A stretch of DNA of 64,000 nt from Salsipaludibacter sp963735045. Lineage in GTDB: Bacteria; Actinomycetota; Nitriliruptoria; Nitriliruptorales; Nitriliruptoraceae. The notes under the pieces were generated by a model, which made no database searches, was not told where the DNA came from, and saw only the letters and a program-made list of their open reading frames with translations. The position numbers and the translations under genes are program-made. The DNA lies in NCBI GenBank assembly GCA_963735045.1, contig CAVTIZ010000003.1:1860001-1924000 (forward strand), read 5' to 3'. Positions 8,044 through 17,332 of the stretch are shown here, one piece after another; the stretch's first letter is position 1; each line of letters opens with the position of its first letter.

Positions 8044-10056
8044 CTAGGCCCCGACGTCGTCGCGATCACGCAGGCCGGGCGGCTGGGGGCCCACGTCGTC
8101 GGCGGCCACCAGCCACACGACCGACAACGGTGGCAGCCACACGTGCCCGTCGGGGCCCCACGCCAGCGGGCTGTCGGTCAGGGCGTCCACGGCGTCGGCC
8201 ATGCCGAGCTCGTGCGCGCGATGGCCGGGCCAGTGCCGGGGCCCGGTGGCCACGTTGTACAGCCCGACGAAGCGCCCGACGGGGTGGTCGCGACCGACCA
8301 CCAGCACGGCCGGGTCGTCGACCGGGCCGATCCACGACGACACGGAGGCATGCAGGTGCGGGAGGGTGGCCCGGACCGCCGCGAGGTGGCGCAGGTCGGC
8401 GAACACCCGACCCGGCACGGTCGCGGGATCGCGACGCCGTCGCCACCGTTGCGGGTCCAGACGCGGGCGATGGGCCCAGCGGTTGTCGTCGGCCTGGCGC
8501 GGGTCGTCGGCCCAGTCGGGATCGTTGGGCTGGCCGAGTTCGTCCCCGCTCCACAGGACCGGGATCCCACCCCAGGCATAGACCAGCGCATGGGCCAGCC
8601 GCAGCGAGGCCACGGCCCGGTCGATCGCGTCGTCGTCGCCGACCTCCTCGGCCCGGGCCAACCCGACCAGGCTCGCGGCGGTCCCGCTGGTGCGACGGTC
8701 GTTGGTGGCCGGGTTCTCCTGGAAGGTCAGCCCCCGCGCCGGTGACCCCGGGAACGCGCCGGTGTACCAGTCGGCCAGGAACGACCGGTGCCCGGACCCG
8801 GTGACCCCGGCCGCGGCGGCGTCCGCGTCGTCGATCGCCCAGCCGATGTCGTCGTGGCACCGCAGGTAGGTGATCCAGGTCGCCGTCGGCGGCGTCGGCG
8901 GCAACGACGACAGCGCCCGGGCCGCCAGCCCGACCTCGCCGGTCGCCAGCATCGACCACGCCTGGACCATCAGGCTGTTGTGGTAGGCGAGGTCGCTGAC
9001 CTTGCCGACGTCGCGGCCCCGACCGAGGTACTGCACGAGGTCGGTCGGGGCGACGATCGCCTCGGCCTTGAACGCCACGGCGGGACAGGCGATCCGGACC
9101 AGGGCTCGCAACGCCCGGGTGATGGCGTGCACCTCGGGCTGGCCCTGGCAGGTGGTCCCCAGCCGCTTCCACAGGAACGCGATGGCGTCGAGGCGCAGCA
9201 CCTCCACGCCCACGTTGGCCAGGAACAGCACGATCTCGACGTGGGCGGCGAACACGTCCGGGTTCGCCCAGTCCAGGTCCCACTGCCAGGCGTTGAAGGT
9301 GGTCCACACCCACGCGGCGAGGTCGTCGTCGAAGGTGAAGTTGCCCGGGGCGAAGTCCGGGAACACCTCCGGCAGCGTGGCCTCGAAGGCCTCGGGCCGG
9401 TCGCGGTCGTCGAAGGTGTGGAAGAAGGCGCGGTACCGGGCGTCGCCCTCGCGGGCCCGTCGCGCCCACCGGTGGTCGTCGGCCACGTGGTTGAGCACCA
9501 GGTCCAGCACCAGGCTGATGCCACGCGCCCGCAGCGCCGTTGCCAGGTCCCGCAGGTCGTCCATCGTGCCGAGGTCCGGGCGCACCGCGCGGTGGTCCGC
9601 GACCGCGTAGCCGCCGTCGTCCTCGCCCTGGCGTGGCGTCAGCAGCGGCATCAGGTGGAGGTAGGTGACCCCCAGCTCCTCCAGGTAGGGGATGCGGTCG
9701 ACCATGCCGACCAGGTCGCCTGCGAGACGGTCCGCGTACGCGGCGTAGCCGACCATGCGTGGCGACTGGAGCCAGTCCGGCTCGACCAGTCGTCGCTCGT
9801 CGAGGCGATGGAGGTCGTCGGGCCGGTCCCGGAAGGCCGTGGCGGCCGCGACCACCGATCGGTGGGCCAGCGCGGCTGCCCCGGACTCGTCGTGGAACCC
9901 CTCGAGACCGGACACCAGGTCCGGCCACCAGCGATGCAACCGCACGTCGAAGGTCCGGGCGCGATCGTCACCGACCCCGGCCAGCACCGCCGCCACGTCG
10001 TCGAGCACGTCGGAGGGAACCGGTGGGGGCAGGTTGGGTGCCAGGTGGTCGGTCAT
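8044..10056 (-). CDS. Amylosucrase-type GH13 alpha-glucosyltransferase
   Basis: A 670-residue GH13 protein with the long helical N-terminal domain typical of amylosucrases (about 1-100) and a TIM barrel. Catalytic residues line up well: nucleophile Asp290 in VLRLDAIAF, acid/base Glu332 in FKAEAIV, and Asp402 in CHDDIGW. The LMPLLTPRQGEDDGGYAV segment (136-152) is characteristic. Amylosucrase uses sucrose to build alpha-1,4-glucan and releases fructose; sucrose hydrolases share this architecture and cannot be ruled out. No signal peptide is seen, so it acts in the cytoplasm. No sucrose uptake gene is nearby. Confidence 0.88.
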   Translation of the reverse strand: MTDHLAPNLPPPVPSDVLDDVAAVLAGVGDDRARTFDVRLHRWWPDLVSGLEGFHDESGAAALAHRSVVAAATAFRDRPDDLHRLDERRLVEPDWLQSPRMVGYAAYADRLAGDLVGMVDRIPYLEELGVTYLHLMPLLTPRQGEDDGGYAVADHRAVRPDLGTMDDLRDLATALRARGISLVLDLVLNHVADDHRWARRAREGDARYRAFFHTFDDRDRPEAFEATLPEVFPDFAPGNFTFDDDLAAWVWTTFNAWQWDLDWANPDVFAAHVEIVLFLANVGVEVLRLDAIAFLWKRLGTTCQGQPEVHAITRALRALVRIACPAVAFKAEAIVAPTDLVQYLGRGRDVGKVSDLAYHNSLMVQAWSMLATGEVGLAARALSSLPPTPPTATWITYLRCHDDIGWAIDDADAAAAGVTGSGHRSFLADWYTGAFPGSPARGLTFQENPATNDRRTSGTAASLVGLARAEEVGDDDAIDRAVASLRLAHALVYAWGGIPVLWSGDELGQPNDPDWADDPRQADDNRWAHRPRLDPQRWRRRRDPATVPGRVFADLRHLAAVRATLPHLHASVSSWIGPVDDPAVLVVGRDHPVGRFVGLYNVATGPRHWPGHRAHELGMADAVDALTDSPLAWGPDGHVWLPPLSVVWLVAADDVGPQPPGLRDRDDVGA

Positions 10057-10169
10057 GGGCCCAGTCTGCCAGCCGGACGGGCGCCGCGCGGTGATGGCGT
10101 GGCGGGTCCGTCGGTGCGGACCGTAGGCTCCCCGGACGCATCGACCCGGCCGACGACGAGGGACTGCCC

Positions 10170-11318
10170 ATGGAGCGCGACGAGCTGGCCACGGCGTCGT
10201 GGGTGGTGACCGCGGGACGGCCGCACGGCGCCGGCCGTCCGCTCAACCATCCCATCACGCCGTCGTCGACGTTCGAGCACGGATCCGGCCCGGCCCATGG
10301 CGAGGACCGTGGCAGGGTCTACTCGCGCGAGGACGCCACCAGCGGGTGGGAGGCCTTCGAGGAGGTCGTCGGCGGGCTCGAGGGCGGGTCGGCCGTGGCG
10401 TTCTCGTCGGGCATGGCGGCCGTGGCCGCCGTGTTCGACCGCGTGCCCGTGGGATCGACCGTCGCGATCCCCGACGACTCCTACCAGGGTGTGGCGATGC
10501 TGGTCGAGCGCGGCGCCCGCCGGGGCCGCTGGGCGATCCGCCGGCTGCCGACGTCCGACACCGAGGCGTGGATCGCGGCCGTGCCGGAGGTGGCCCTGGC
10601 GTGGCTCGAGTCCCCGTCGAACCCACTGCTGCAGGTCGCCGACGTACCGGCGATCGTCGGTGCCGATCGGCCCGACGACACGGTCGTGGCCGTCGACAAC
10701 ACCTTCGCCACGCCGATCAACCAGCGACCGCTGGACCACGGCGCGGACGTGGTCGTCCATGCCGCCACGAAGTTCCTCGGGGGCCACTCCGACCTGCTGT
10801 CGGGCATCGCCGTGGTGGCCCCGGACCGGGGGGACGTGCTGGCCGACCTGCACGACGCGCGCACCTACAACGGTGCCACCCCCGGGGTCCTGGAAGCCTT
10901 CCTGGCGCTGCGCGGCACCCGGACCCTGGCCCTCCGGCTGGCCGCGAGCCAGGCATCGGCGGAGGTCCTGGCGACTCGACTGTCCGACCACCCGGCGGTC
11001 GCACGCGTGCGGTGGCCGGGACTCGCCGACCACCCCGGCCACGACGTCGCGGCCCGTGTGCTGGACGGGTACGGCGCGATGCTGTCCTTCGACCTCGCCG
11101 ACGCCGACACCGCCGACGCCTGCTGCCACGCGGTGCGCCTGGTGCGCCACGCGACCAGCCTCGGTGGGGTCGAGAGCCTCGTCGAACGACGGGCCGGCCT
11201 GCCGGGCCAGGAACACCTGCCGGGTGGCCTGCTGCGCCTGAGCGTCGGGTGTGAGGACACCGAGGACCTGTGGCGCGACCTCGACCGGGCCATCGCGGCG
11301 GCCACCGGGGCGACGTGA
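10170..11318 (+). CDS. Cystathionine gamma-synthase/lyase family PLP enzyme
   Basis: A 382-residue Cys/Met-metabolism PLP enzyme. Visible are NHPITPSSTF, the YSREDATSGWEAFE segment with the phosphate-contacting Tyr51, Asp176 in AVDNTFATP, and the PLP lysine Lys201 in HAATKFLGGHSDLL. The family covers cystathionine gamma-synthase, gamma-lyase, beta-lyase and methionine gamma-lyase; sequence alone does not choose between them. It overlaps the next gene (GTGA, four bases), placing it in the same transcription unit as the hydroxyproline dehydratase, although no metabolic link is obvious. Confidence 0.85.
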   Translation: MERDELATASWVVTAGRPHGAGRPLNHPITPSSTFEHGSGPAHGEDRGRVYSREDATSGWEAFEEVVGGLEGGSAVAFSSGMAAVAAVFDRVPVGSTVAIPDDSYQGVAMLVERGARRGRWAIRRLPTSDTEAWIAAVPEVALAWLESPSNPLLQVADVPAIVGADRPDDTVVAVDNTFATPINQRPLDHGADVVVHAATKFLGGHSDLLSGIAVVAPDRGDVLADLHDARTYNGATPGVLEAFLALRGTRTLALRLAASQASAEVLATRLSDHPAVARVRWPGLADHPGHDVAARVLDGYGAMLSFDLADADTADACCHAVRLVRHATSLGGVESLVERRAGLPGQEHLPGGLLRLSVGCEDTEDLWRDLDRAIAAATGAT

Positions 11319-12382
11319 CCGCCCCCGACGTGCCCATCCGCATGCCCATCCGCATGCCCATCCCCGGGCGCATCCCCGGGCCCATCACCGTGACGGACTA
11401 CCACACCGCGGGCGAGCCGTTCCGGATCGTCACCGGCGGGGTGGACGACCTGCCCGGTGACGACGTCCCGGCGCGACGGGTGCATGCGATCGACCACCTC
11501 GACCACGTCCGCCGCCTGCTGGTCCACGAGCCCCGCGGGCATGCCGACATGTATGGCGGCTTCGTCACACCGCCCGACGACGCCGAGGGGGACCTCGGGG
11601 TCGTGTTCTTCCACAACGACGGGTTCTCGACCGCGTGTGGGCACGGCACCATCGCGCTGGTCACGTGGGCGCTGGACACCGGTGTGGTGGCGCGCACGGG
11701 CCCCACGACCCGGGTCGTCGTCGACGTGCCCTCGGGCCGACTGGTCACCCACGCCCATGCCCCCCGCCGCCGCGTCGAGGCGGTGACGTTCCGCAACGTG
11801 GCCTCGTGGGCCCCGGCCCTGGACGTGGTGGTGGCGCCGACCACCCTGGACCACGAGGTGGTCGTGGACCTGGGCTTCGGGGGCGCGTTCTACGCCGTGG
11901 TGGATGCGGCTGACGTGGGGTGTCGCGTGGTGCCCGACGACCTCGACCGCCTGATCGCCCACGGCCGCGCGATCACCCACGCCGTGGAGGCCGGCCACGA
12001 CCTCGTCCACCCCACCGCGGCCCACCTGCGCGACCTCTACGGCGTCCTGTTCGTCGACGACAGCCACCATGTCGGTGACGTGCTCCACCAACGCAACGTC
12101 GCGATCTTCGCCGACGGCGAGGTCGACCGCTCCCCCACCGGCAGCGGCGTGTCGGCGCGGCTGGCCGTGCTGCACGCCCGCGGCGTGCTCGCCGCCGGCG
12201 ACGACCTGGTGACCACCGGCATCGTCGGCCAGGCCTTCACCGGCCGGGTCGTCGAGACCGTCGACCTGGCCGGTCGGCCCGCCGTGGCCACCGAGGTGAC
12301 CGGGTCGGCCCACCGCACGGGAACGGCCACGTTCACCCTCGACCCCCACGACCCGCTCGGAACCGGCTTCCTGCTGCGCTGA
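11315..12382 (+). CDS. trans-3-hydroxy-L-proline dehydratase (proline racemase family)
   Basis: Starts at GTG 11315, overlapping the previous stop. The fold matches proline racemases (TVTDYHTAGEPFRIV). The first catalytic cysteine is kept (Cys108 in STACGHGT), but the second position is threonine (Thr275 in DRSPTGSG) instead of cysteine. That Cys/Thr pair marks trans-3-hydroxy-L-proline dehydratases, which yield delta-1-pyrroline-2-carboxylate. The next gene encodes an ornithine-cyclodeaminase-fold protein, the family that reduces this product to L-proline. The N-terminus is lengthened by MPIR-type repeats encoded by a 12-bp tandem array (11333-11392), so a start at 11342 or later is also possible. 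Confidence 0.85.
   Translation: MTAPDVPIRMPIRMPIPGRIPGPITVTDYHTAGEPFRIVTGGVDDLPGDDVPARRVHAIDHLDHVRRLLVHEPRGHADMYGGFVTPPDDAEGDLGVVFFHNDGFSTACGHGTIALVTWALDTGVVARTGPTTRVVVDVPSGRLVTHAHAPRRRVEAVTFRNVASWAPALDVVVAPTTLDHEVVVDLGFGGAFYAVVDAADVGCRVVPDDLDRLIAHGRAITHAVEAGHDLVHPTAAHLRDLYGVLFVDDSHHVGDVLHQRNVAIFADGEVDRSPTGSGVSARLAVLHARGVLAAGDDLVTTGIVGQAFTGRVVETVDLAGRPAVATEVTGSAHRTGTATFTLDPHDPLGTGFLLR
11333..11392. repeat. 12-bp tandem array inside the coding N-terminus
   Basis: Five 12-base units related to CCCATCCGCATG (11333, 11345, 11357, 11369, 11381). In the dehydratase frame they encode four-residue repeats (PIRM, PIPG), adding roughly 15 residues before the conserved TVTDYHT start. Confidence 0.8.
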
Positions 12383-12452
12383 CACCGCGAGGCGCTCGAC
12401 CGGGCGATCCGGAGCCACCCGCCGGGGACCGACGACCACGACCGGAGCGAGC

Positions 12453-13385
12453 ATGCTGGACCTGGTGGTGCTGGACCATGCCGCACTGCGGGCACGTCTG
12501 TCGATGTCCGCGGCCATCGACGCGCTGGAGGCGGCCTTCGCCGACGACGCGATCACGGCCCCCCGGCGCCTGCACCTGTCGGCCCCGAACGGGGACCTGC
12601 TGGTGATGCCGGCGACGGGTCCCGACGGCGCGGGCGTCAAGCTGGTGACGGTCACCCCGGCCAACGCGGGGCGGGACCTGCCCCTGGTCCAGGGGCTCTA
12701 CGTCCTGTTCGACGCGTCCACCGGCACACCGCGGGCCCTGGTCGACGGCGCCGCGCTGACGGGGCTGCGGACCGCCGCGGTGTCCGGCCTGGCCACGCGC
12801 CACCTCGCCCGGGCGGACGCGAGCCGGATGGTCGTGTTCGGCGCCGGGACCCAGGCGCGCACGCACGTCGAGGCGATGTGCGCCGTGCGCGCCGTCGACC
12901 ACGTCACGGTGGTGTCGCGGTCCCCGGGACCGGCCACGGCACTGGTCGAGGCGATCCGGTCCACGGGGCTGGAGGCCGACGTGGGCTCGCCCGGGGAGGT
13001 CGCGGGGGCGGTCGCGCGGGCGGACCTGGTGTGCACGACCACCACCAGCGACCACCCCGTGGTGGCCGGTGCCGACCTGCCGCCCGGGGTCCACGTCAAC
13101 GCCGTCGGGGCCTACCGCCCGACCAGTCGGGAGCTCGACACCGCCGCGATCCTGGCGTGTCGCGTGGTCGTGGAGGAACGCGCTGCCGCGCTGGCCGAGG
13201 ACGGTGACCTGGCCATCCCGATCGCCGAGGGGGCCATGGCGCCCGACCACGTCGTCGCGGACCTGGCCGAGCTCGTGGCCGGCGCGCAGGTCCGTCGCCA
13301 CGACGACGATCGCACCCTGCTGGCGTCGGTCGGCCTGTCCCGCGAGGACCTCGCCGTGGTGGCCGCGGCCCTGGCGGCCGGGTAG
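12453..13385 (+). CDS. Ornithine cyclodeaminase/mu-crystallin family, likely delta-1-pyrroline-2-carboxylate reductase
   Basis: A 310-residue protein with the family Rossmann motif (VFGAGTQARTHVEAM) and the conserved LPLVQGLYVLFD and ALTGLRTAAVSGLA segments. GGAG lies six bases before the ATG. Enzymes of this family include ornithine cyclodeaminase, alanine dehydrogenase and ketimine reductases. Position 70 bases after a trans-3-hydroxyproline dehydratase points to NAD(P)H reduction of pyrroline-2-carboxylate to L-proline, closing a two-step pathway. The family is certain; the reaction is inferred from context. Confidence 0.82.
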   Translation: MLDLVVLDHAALRARLSMSAAIDALEAAFADDAITAPRRLHLSAPNGDLLVMPATGPDGAGVKLVTVTPANAGRDLPLVQGLYVLFDASTGTPRALVDGAALTGLRTAAVSGLATRHLARADASRMVVFGAGTQARTHVEAMCAVRAVDHVTVVSRSPGPATALVEAIRSTGLEADVGSPGEVAGAVARADLVCTTTTSDHPVVAGADLPPGVHVNAVGAYRPTSRELDTAAILACRVVVEERAAALAEDGDLAIPIAEGAMAPDHVVADLAELVAGAQVRRHDDDRTLLASVGLSREDLAVVAAALAAG

Positions 13386-13388
13386 GGC

Positions 13389-14612
13389 TCAGCCGGGCAG
13401 CACGGTGTCCAGGGCACGCGCGATCGCCGTGGCCTCGTCCGTCGTGGTGGCGTGCACCAGGCTGATGCGCAGGACGCCGTCCTCGGGGTCCAGGCCGATC
13501 GCCTGGACCAGCCGCCAGGCGTAGAAGTGCCCGGCGGCCGCCATCACGCGGTGCTCGGCCAGTTCCGTCGCGAGTTCCTGGGCGGGGCGGTCGGTCGACA
13601 CCGACAGCAGTGGCACCTTGCGGTCGGGCTCGGTCGGCCCGACGACCCGCACGCCGGGACGGTCGGTGACCACGTCCAGCAGCGTGGCCACCAGGTGCTG
13701 TTCGTGGGCGTGCACCGCGGCCGCCGTGGCCTCGGGTCCGCCGTGGTGCTCGGCCAGCGCGTCGAGGTAGTCGACCATGCCGACCAGGGCCGCGACCTGG
13801 GCGTGGTCGGGGCCGGCCGGGACGAACTTCTTGGTGACGTGCTCGGCGTTGAAGAAGTGGCCCTGGTTCGGCAGCCGGTCGGCCAGGTCACGCCGCATCG
13901 CCATCACGCCCTGGTGCGGACCGAACACCTTGTAGGCCGAGAAGAAGTACACGTCGGCCCCGAGTCGACCGACGTCGGGCACACCGTGGGGCGCGGCGGC
14001 CACCCCGTCGACGACGGCCATCGCCCCCACGGCGTGGGCCCGTGCCGCGATCTCGGCGACCGGGTTGACCTCCCCGACGACGTTGGACACGTGCGGGAAG
14101 GCCACGAAGGCGACGTCGTCGTCCAGCAGACCGTCGAGGGCGGCCGGGTCGAGGCGACCGGTGTCCGGGTCGACCCGCCATTCCCGGACCTCGACCCCGA
14201 CGCCCGCCAGGCGACGCCACGCACCGTTGTTGGCCTCGTGGTCCTGTTGGGTGACCACGATCGCGTCGTCGGGGCCGAGCACGTCGGCGAAGGCCCGGCC
14301 GACGGCCGACGTCAGGGCGGAGGTCGACGGACCCACGTGGACCTCGTCCGGACCGACCTGCAGGTGACGTGCCAGCGCGGGCGCCGCCGCCTCCATGGCC
14401 GCGGCCTGGGCCGCGCCGGCCGGGAAGTGCGTGCCGCCCTGCAGCGGTGTGCGACGGTGGAACGCCAGGAGCCGGTCCAGCACCTGTCGACAGCGATAGG
14501 ACCCCCCGGCGTTCTGGGCGTTGATCCAGCCGTCCAGGTCCGGTTCGTCGTAGGTCGGGAACTGGGCGCGCACCCAGTCGAGGTCGAGGTCGGACGACGG
14601 GTGGTCGGACAC
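13389..14612 (-). CDS. Class V aminotransferase-fold PLP enzyme (cysteine-desulfurase-like)
   Basis: A 407-residue fold-type I PLP enzyme. The PLP lysine is Lys228 in SAYKVFGPHQG; His125 and Asp202 fit the cofactor pocket. It resembles proteins labelled cysteine desulfurase-like, but the only cysteine is near the N-terminus (YRCRQ), with none in the C-terminal catalytic loop, so desulfurase activity is unlikely. An epimerase, lyase or kynureninase-like reaction is possible. It converges with the ketimine-reductase-like gene with only three bases between the two stops. The DUF1206 gene follows 11 bases after on the same strand's upstream side. Confidence 0.75.
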   Translation of the reverse strand: MSDHPSSDLDLDWVRAQFPTYDEPDLDGWINAQNAGGSYRCRQVLDRLLAFHRRTPLQGGTHFPAGAAQAAAMEAAAPALARHLQVGPDEVHVGPSTSALTSAVGRAFADVLGPDDAIVVTQQDHEANNGAWRRLAGVGVEVREWRVDPDTGRLDPAALDGLLDDDVAFVAFPHVSNVVGEVNPVAEIAARAHAVGAMAVVDGVAAAPHGVPDVGRLGADVYFFSAYKVFGPHQGVMAMRRDLADRLPNQGHFFNAEHVTKKFVPAGPDHAQVAALVGMVDYLDALAEHHGGPEATAAAVHAHEQHLVATLLDVVTDRPGVRVVGPTEPDRKVPLLSVSTDRPAQELATELAEHRVMAAAGHFYAWRLVQAIGLDPEDGVLRISLVHATTTDEATAIARALDTVLPG

Positions 14613-14623
14613 GCGGTCTCCGG

Positions 14624-15421
14624 TCAGGGTCGGCAGTAGCGGGCCCAGGCGAAGCAGAAGACCCCGTAGGCGGCCAGGCCCAGGGCGATCAGGACCAACA
14701 CGACGGTCCCGAACGTGTTGCCGCCGAGGGTGGACAGGGCCTCGTCCATCCCGCCCGCCTTGTCGGCGTCGGCGGTCACCGCGGCCCAGCCGAACAGGCC
14801 ACCCACCAGCACCAGGGTCACGCCCTTGGCCACGTAGCCGGCCTTGCCGAGCTTGACGACCGACTCGGGGGCCTTGGTCAGCTTCTCGGTGAAGCCCTCG
14901 TCCAGCCCGCGCTTGGCCTGCATGACGCCGACCACGATGATGGCGATGCCGATGGCACCCACGAGGAAGCGTCCGGCCGGGGCACCGAGCAGCATGGCCG
15001 TCATCGACTCCTCCTGCGACCCGGAGCCGGAACTGCCCGCCCCCGACACCACCTTGTAGGCCGCATAGCCCAGGTAGCCGTACACGATCGCCTTCCCCAC
15101 GTGCTTGGCCTTCTCCTTGAGCCGGTCCTCGTCACTGACCCACGAGTCGCCGAATCCGGCCTCGAGGAGTTGCCACAACGTCATGGCGACCATGCCGACG
15201 ACGATGACCCACAGCAGGATCGAGCCGAAGGACTCCTGGGCGATCTGTTGCAGGGCCCCGGTGCTGGACGCCTCGCCGCCACCGCCACCGAAGGCGATCT
15301 GGCCCGTCAGCCAGGCCGTCACGAGGTGGACGACCCCGTAGGTGAAGATGCCGACCCGGGCGACCAGCATGATCCACCCCTCGGCCTCCTGCTTGGCCTG
15401 TTCGGTGCTCGTCGAGGTCAT
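14624..15421 (-). CDS. DUF1206 membrane protein
   Basis: A 265-residue integral membrane protein; the ATG at 15421 is preferred over the longer upstream frame, which looks non-coding. Three repeats of about 80 residues each contain a paired helix: ARVGIFTYGVVHLVTAWL, AKHVGKAIVYGYLGYAAYK and LGKAGYVAKGVTLVLVGGL. This triplicated architecture is DUF1206, a family common in actinobacteria and cyanobacteria with no established function. Six transmembrane helices are expected. It lies 11 bases upstream of the class V aminotransferase-fold gene and is probably cotranscribed with it. Confidence 0.8.
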   Translation of the reverse strand: MTSTSTEQAKQEAEGWIMLVARVGIFTYGVVHLVTAWLTGQIAFGGGGGEASSTGALQQIAQESFGSILLWVIVVGMVAMTLWQLLEAGFGDSWVSDEDRLKEKAKHVGKAIVYGYLGYAAYKVVSGAGSSGSGSQEESMTAMLLGAPAGRFLVGAIGIAIIVVGVMQAKRGLDEGFTEKLTKAPESVVKLGKAGYVAKGVTLVLVGGLFGWAAVTADADKAGGMDEALSTLGGNTFGTVVLVLIALGLAAYGVFCFAWARYCRP

Positions 15422-15680
15422 CGGCGCACCATCGGGTGGCGGGGAGTGGTCAGGGACGGCATGGGAACCTCGTGGGTGATCGTCGGACCGGGATGGTCGA
15501 CCCTCCACGCTACGGCGTCGGGCTCCCCGGCGGCGAGGCCGAACGACCGCATGGCGTCGGCGCGGCCACCGCCGTCACGGTGCGAACACGGTCGCACCGG
15601 CGGTCAGCAGCGGGTCCAGCGCCCCGACCGACAGGTCGAGTCCTTGAACGAGGCGATGGCCTCGGCGGACCCCCGGTCGT

Positions 15681-17123
15681 TCACGTGCTGTAGGACCCGG
15701 ACGTGACGGCACCGCCACGGCCGGTCCAGTCGGTGTGGAACCACTCCCCACGCTCGCTCCCGACCCGTTCGTAGGTGTGGGCCCCGAAGTAGTCCCGCTG
15801 GGCCTGGACCAGGTTGGCCGGTGTGCGGGCCGACCGGATCCCGTCGTAGTAGGCCAGCGCCGTGCCGTAGGCGGGGACCGGGATCCCCGCACCCACGGCG
15901 GTGGCGACCACCCGGCGCCACCCGTCCTGGGCATCGGCCAGGGCGGTGGTGAAGGTGTCGGCCAGCAGCAGGTTGTCGAGCTCCGGGTCGGCCTCGAACG
16001 CGGCCGTGATGTCGTCGAGGAAGGCCGCCCGGATGATGCAGCCCTCACGCCACAGGCTCGCGATGCGGCCCAGGTCCAGGTCCCAGTCCTGCTCGTCGCT
16101 GGCGTCGCCGAGCAGCATGAAGCCCTGGGCGTAGGAGGTGATCTTGGACGCGTACAGCGCGTCACGGAGGTCGTCGAGGTCGATCGCGTCGGACGCCAGC
16201 GTGCGGTCGGGGCCGACCAGGACCTCCGAGGCCGTGCGCCGGCGGTCCACCAGCGCCGACACGACACGGGCGAAGACGGCCTCGGCGACCAGGGTCAGTG
16301 GCTGCCCGGACTCCAACGCGGCGATGGCGGTCCAGGTGCCCGTGCCCTTCTGCCCGGCGGCGTCCAGGATGGTGTCCACCGTGGCCTCGCCCGTGTCGGG
16401 GTCGGTGTGGGCGAGGATGTCGGCCGTGATCTCGACCAGGAAGCTGTCCAGGACGCCGTCGTCCCAGGTCCGGAACACCTCGGCCATCTCGGCGTTGTCC
16501 ATGCCCATGGCCGACATCAGGTCGTAGGCCTCGGCGATGACCTGCATGTCGCCGTACTCGATCCCGTTGTGGACCATCTTGACGAAGTGGCCGGCGCCGT
16601 CGGGGCCGATCCAGTCACAGCACGGACGCCCGTCGGCCGCGTCGGCGGCGATGTCCTGCAGGACGTCGCGCACCAGCGGCCACGCCTCGGGGTCCCCGCC
16701 CGGCATGATCGACGGACCGTGGCGGGCGCCCTCCTCGCCGCCGGACACCCCGGTGCCCACGAACCGGATCCCGCGTCGGGCCAGTTCCTCGGTCCGGCGG
16801 ATCGTGTCGGTCCAGCGCGAGTTGCCACCGTCGATCACGACGTCGCCCTCGTCCAGCAACGGGACCACCTCGTCGATGACGGCGTCCACGACGGCCCCGG
16901 CACGCACCATCAACATCACCCGCCGTGGGGTCTCGAGCGCCTCGACCAGCTCCTCCACCGTGTCGTGTCCCACCACGGTGGTGTCGGCGGCGGGTCCGTC
17001 GACGAACGCCTGCATCGTCTCGGTGGTGCGGTTGTACACGCCCACGGTGTAGCCGTTGTCGGCCATGTTCAGCACGAGGTTCTGGCCCATCACGGCCAGC
17101 CCGATCAGCCCAATGTCGGTCAC
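15681..17123 (-). CDS. gnd: 6-phosphogluconate dehydrogenase (decarboxylating)
   Basis: A 480-residue enzyme starting at GTG 17123 with AGGGG seven bases upstream. The NADP-binding GLAVMGQNL motif (about 6-14), GGNSRWTDT, the VGTGVSGGEEGARHGPSIMPGG signature and the active-site HFVKMVHNGIEYGDMQ are all present. The length is that of the long gnd form. It oxidises 6-phosphogluconate to ribulose 5-phosphate with CO2 and NADPH in the pentose phosphate pathway. No other pathway gene is next to it. It is divergent from the ACT-domain gene at 17333. Confidence 0.93.
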   Translation of the reverse strand: MTDIGLIGLAVMGQNLVLNMADNGYTVGVYNRTTETMQAFVDGPAADTTVVGHDTVEELVEALETPRRVMLMVRAGAVVDAVIDEVVPLLDEGDVVIDGGNSRWTDTIRRTEELARRGIRFVGTGVSGGEEGARHGPSIMPGGDPEAWPLVRDVLQDIAADAADGRPCCDWIGPDGAGHFVKMVHNGIEYGDMQVIAEAYDLMSAMGMDNAEMAEVFRTWDDGVLDSFLVEITADILAHTDPDTGEATVDTILDAAGQKGTGTWTAIAALESGQPLTLVAEAVFARVVSALVDRRRTASEVLVGPDRTLASDAIDLDDLRDALYASKITSYAQGFMLLGDASDEQDWDLDLGRIASLWREGCIIRAAFLDDITAAFEADPELDNLLLADTFTTALADAQDGWRRVVATAVGAGIPVPAYGTALAYYDGIRSARTPANLVQAQRDYFGAHTYERVGSERGEWFHTDWTGRGGAVTSGSYST

Positions 17124-17332
17124 GGTCGGTCCCCTGTCGCAGCCGGTGCCGCGGCCGGGACGACGCCCGACGGCGGACGGGGGCGAGTCGTTCCCGCCCG
17201 ACCGGCGACGATAGCGATGTCCCCGGCGGGTCCGGCCGACGAACGACCGGATGCCGGGCCGGGCCCGTCCCCCGCCACCCTCGTAGCGTCGAGGTCGTCC
17301 CGGTCCCACGTCGCCGCCGCACCGGAGCACCC

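Noticed and set aside
11315..12382. Proline racemase or 4-hydroxyproline epimerase
   Set aside because: The second catalytic cysteine is threonine (Thr275), as in trans-3-hydroxyproline dehydratases.
13389..14612. Cysteine desulfurase (SufS/IscS)
   Set aside because: The essential C-terminal cysteine is absent and no Fe-S assembly genes are near.
15422..15680. Small gene between DUF1206 and gnd
   Set aside because: All frames give arginine/proline-rich shadows and none has a ribosome site or family likeness.
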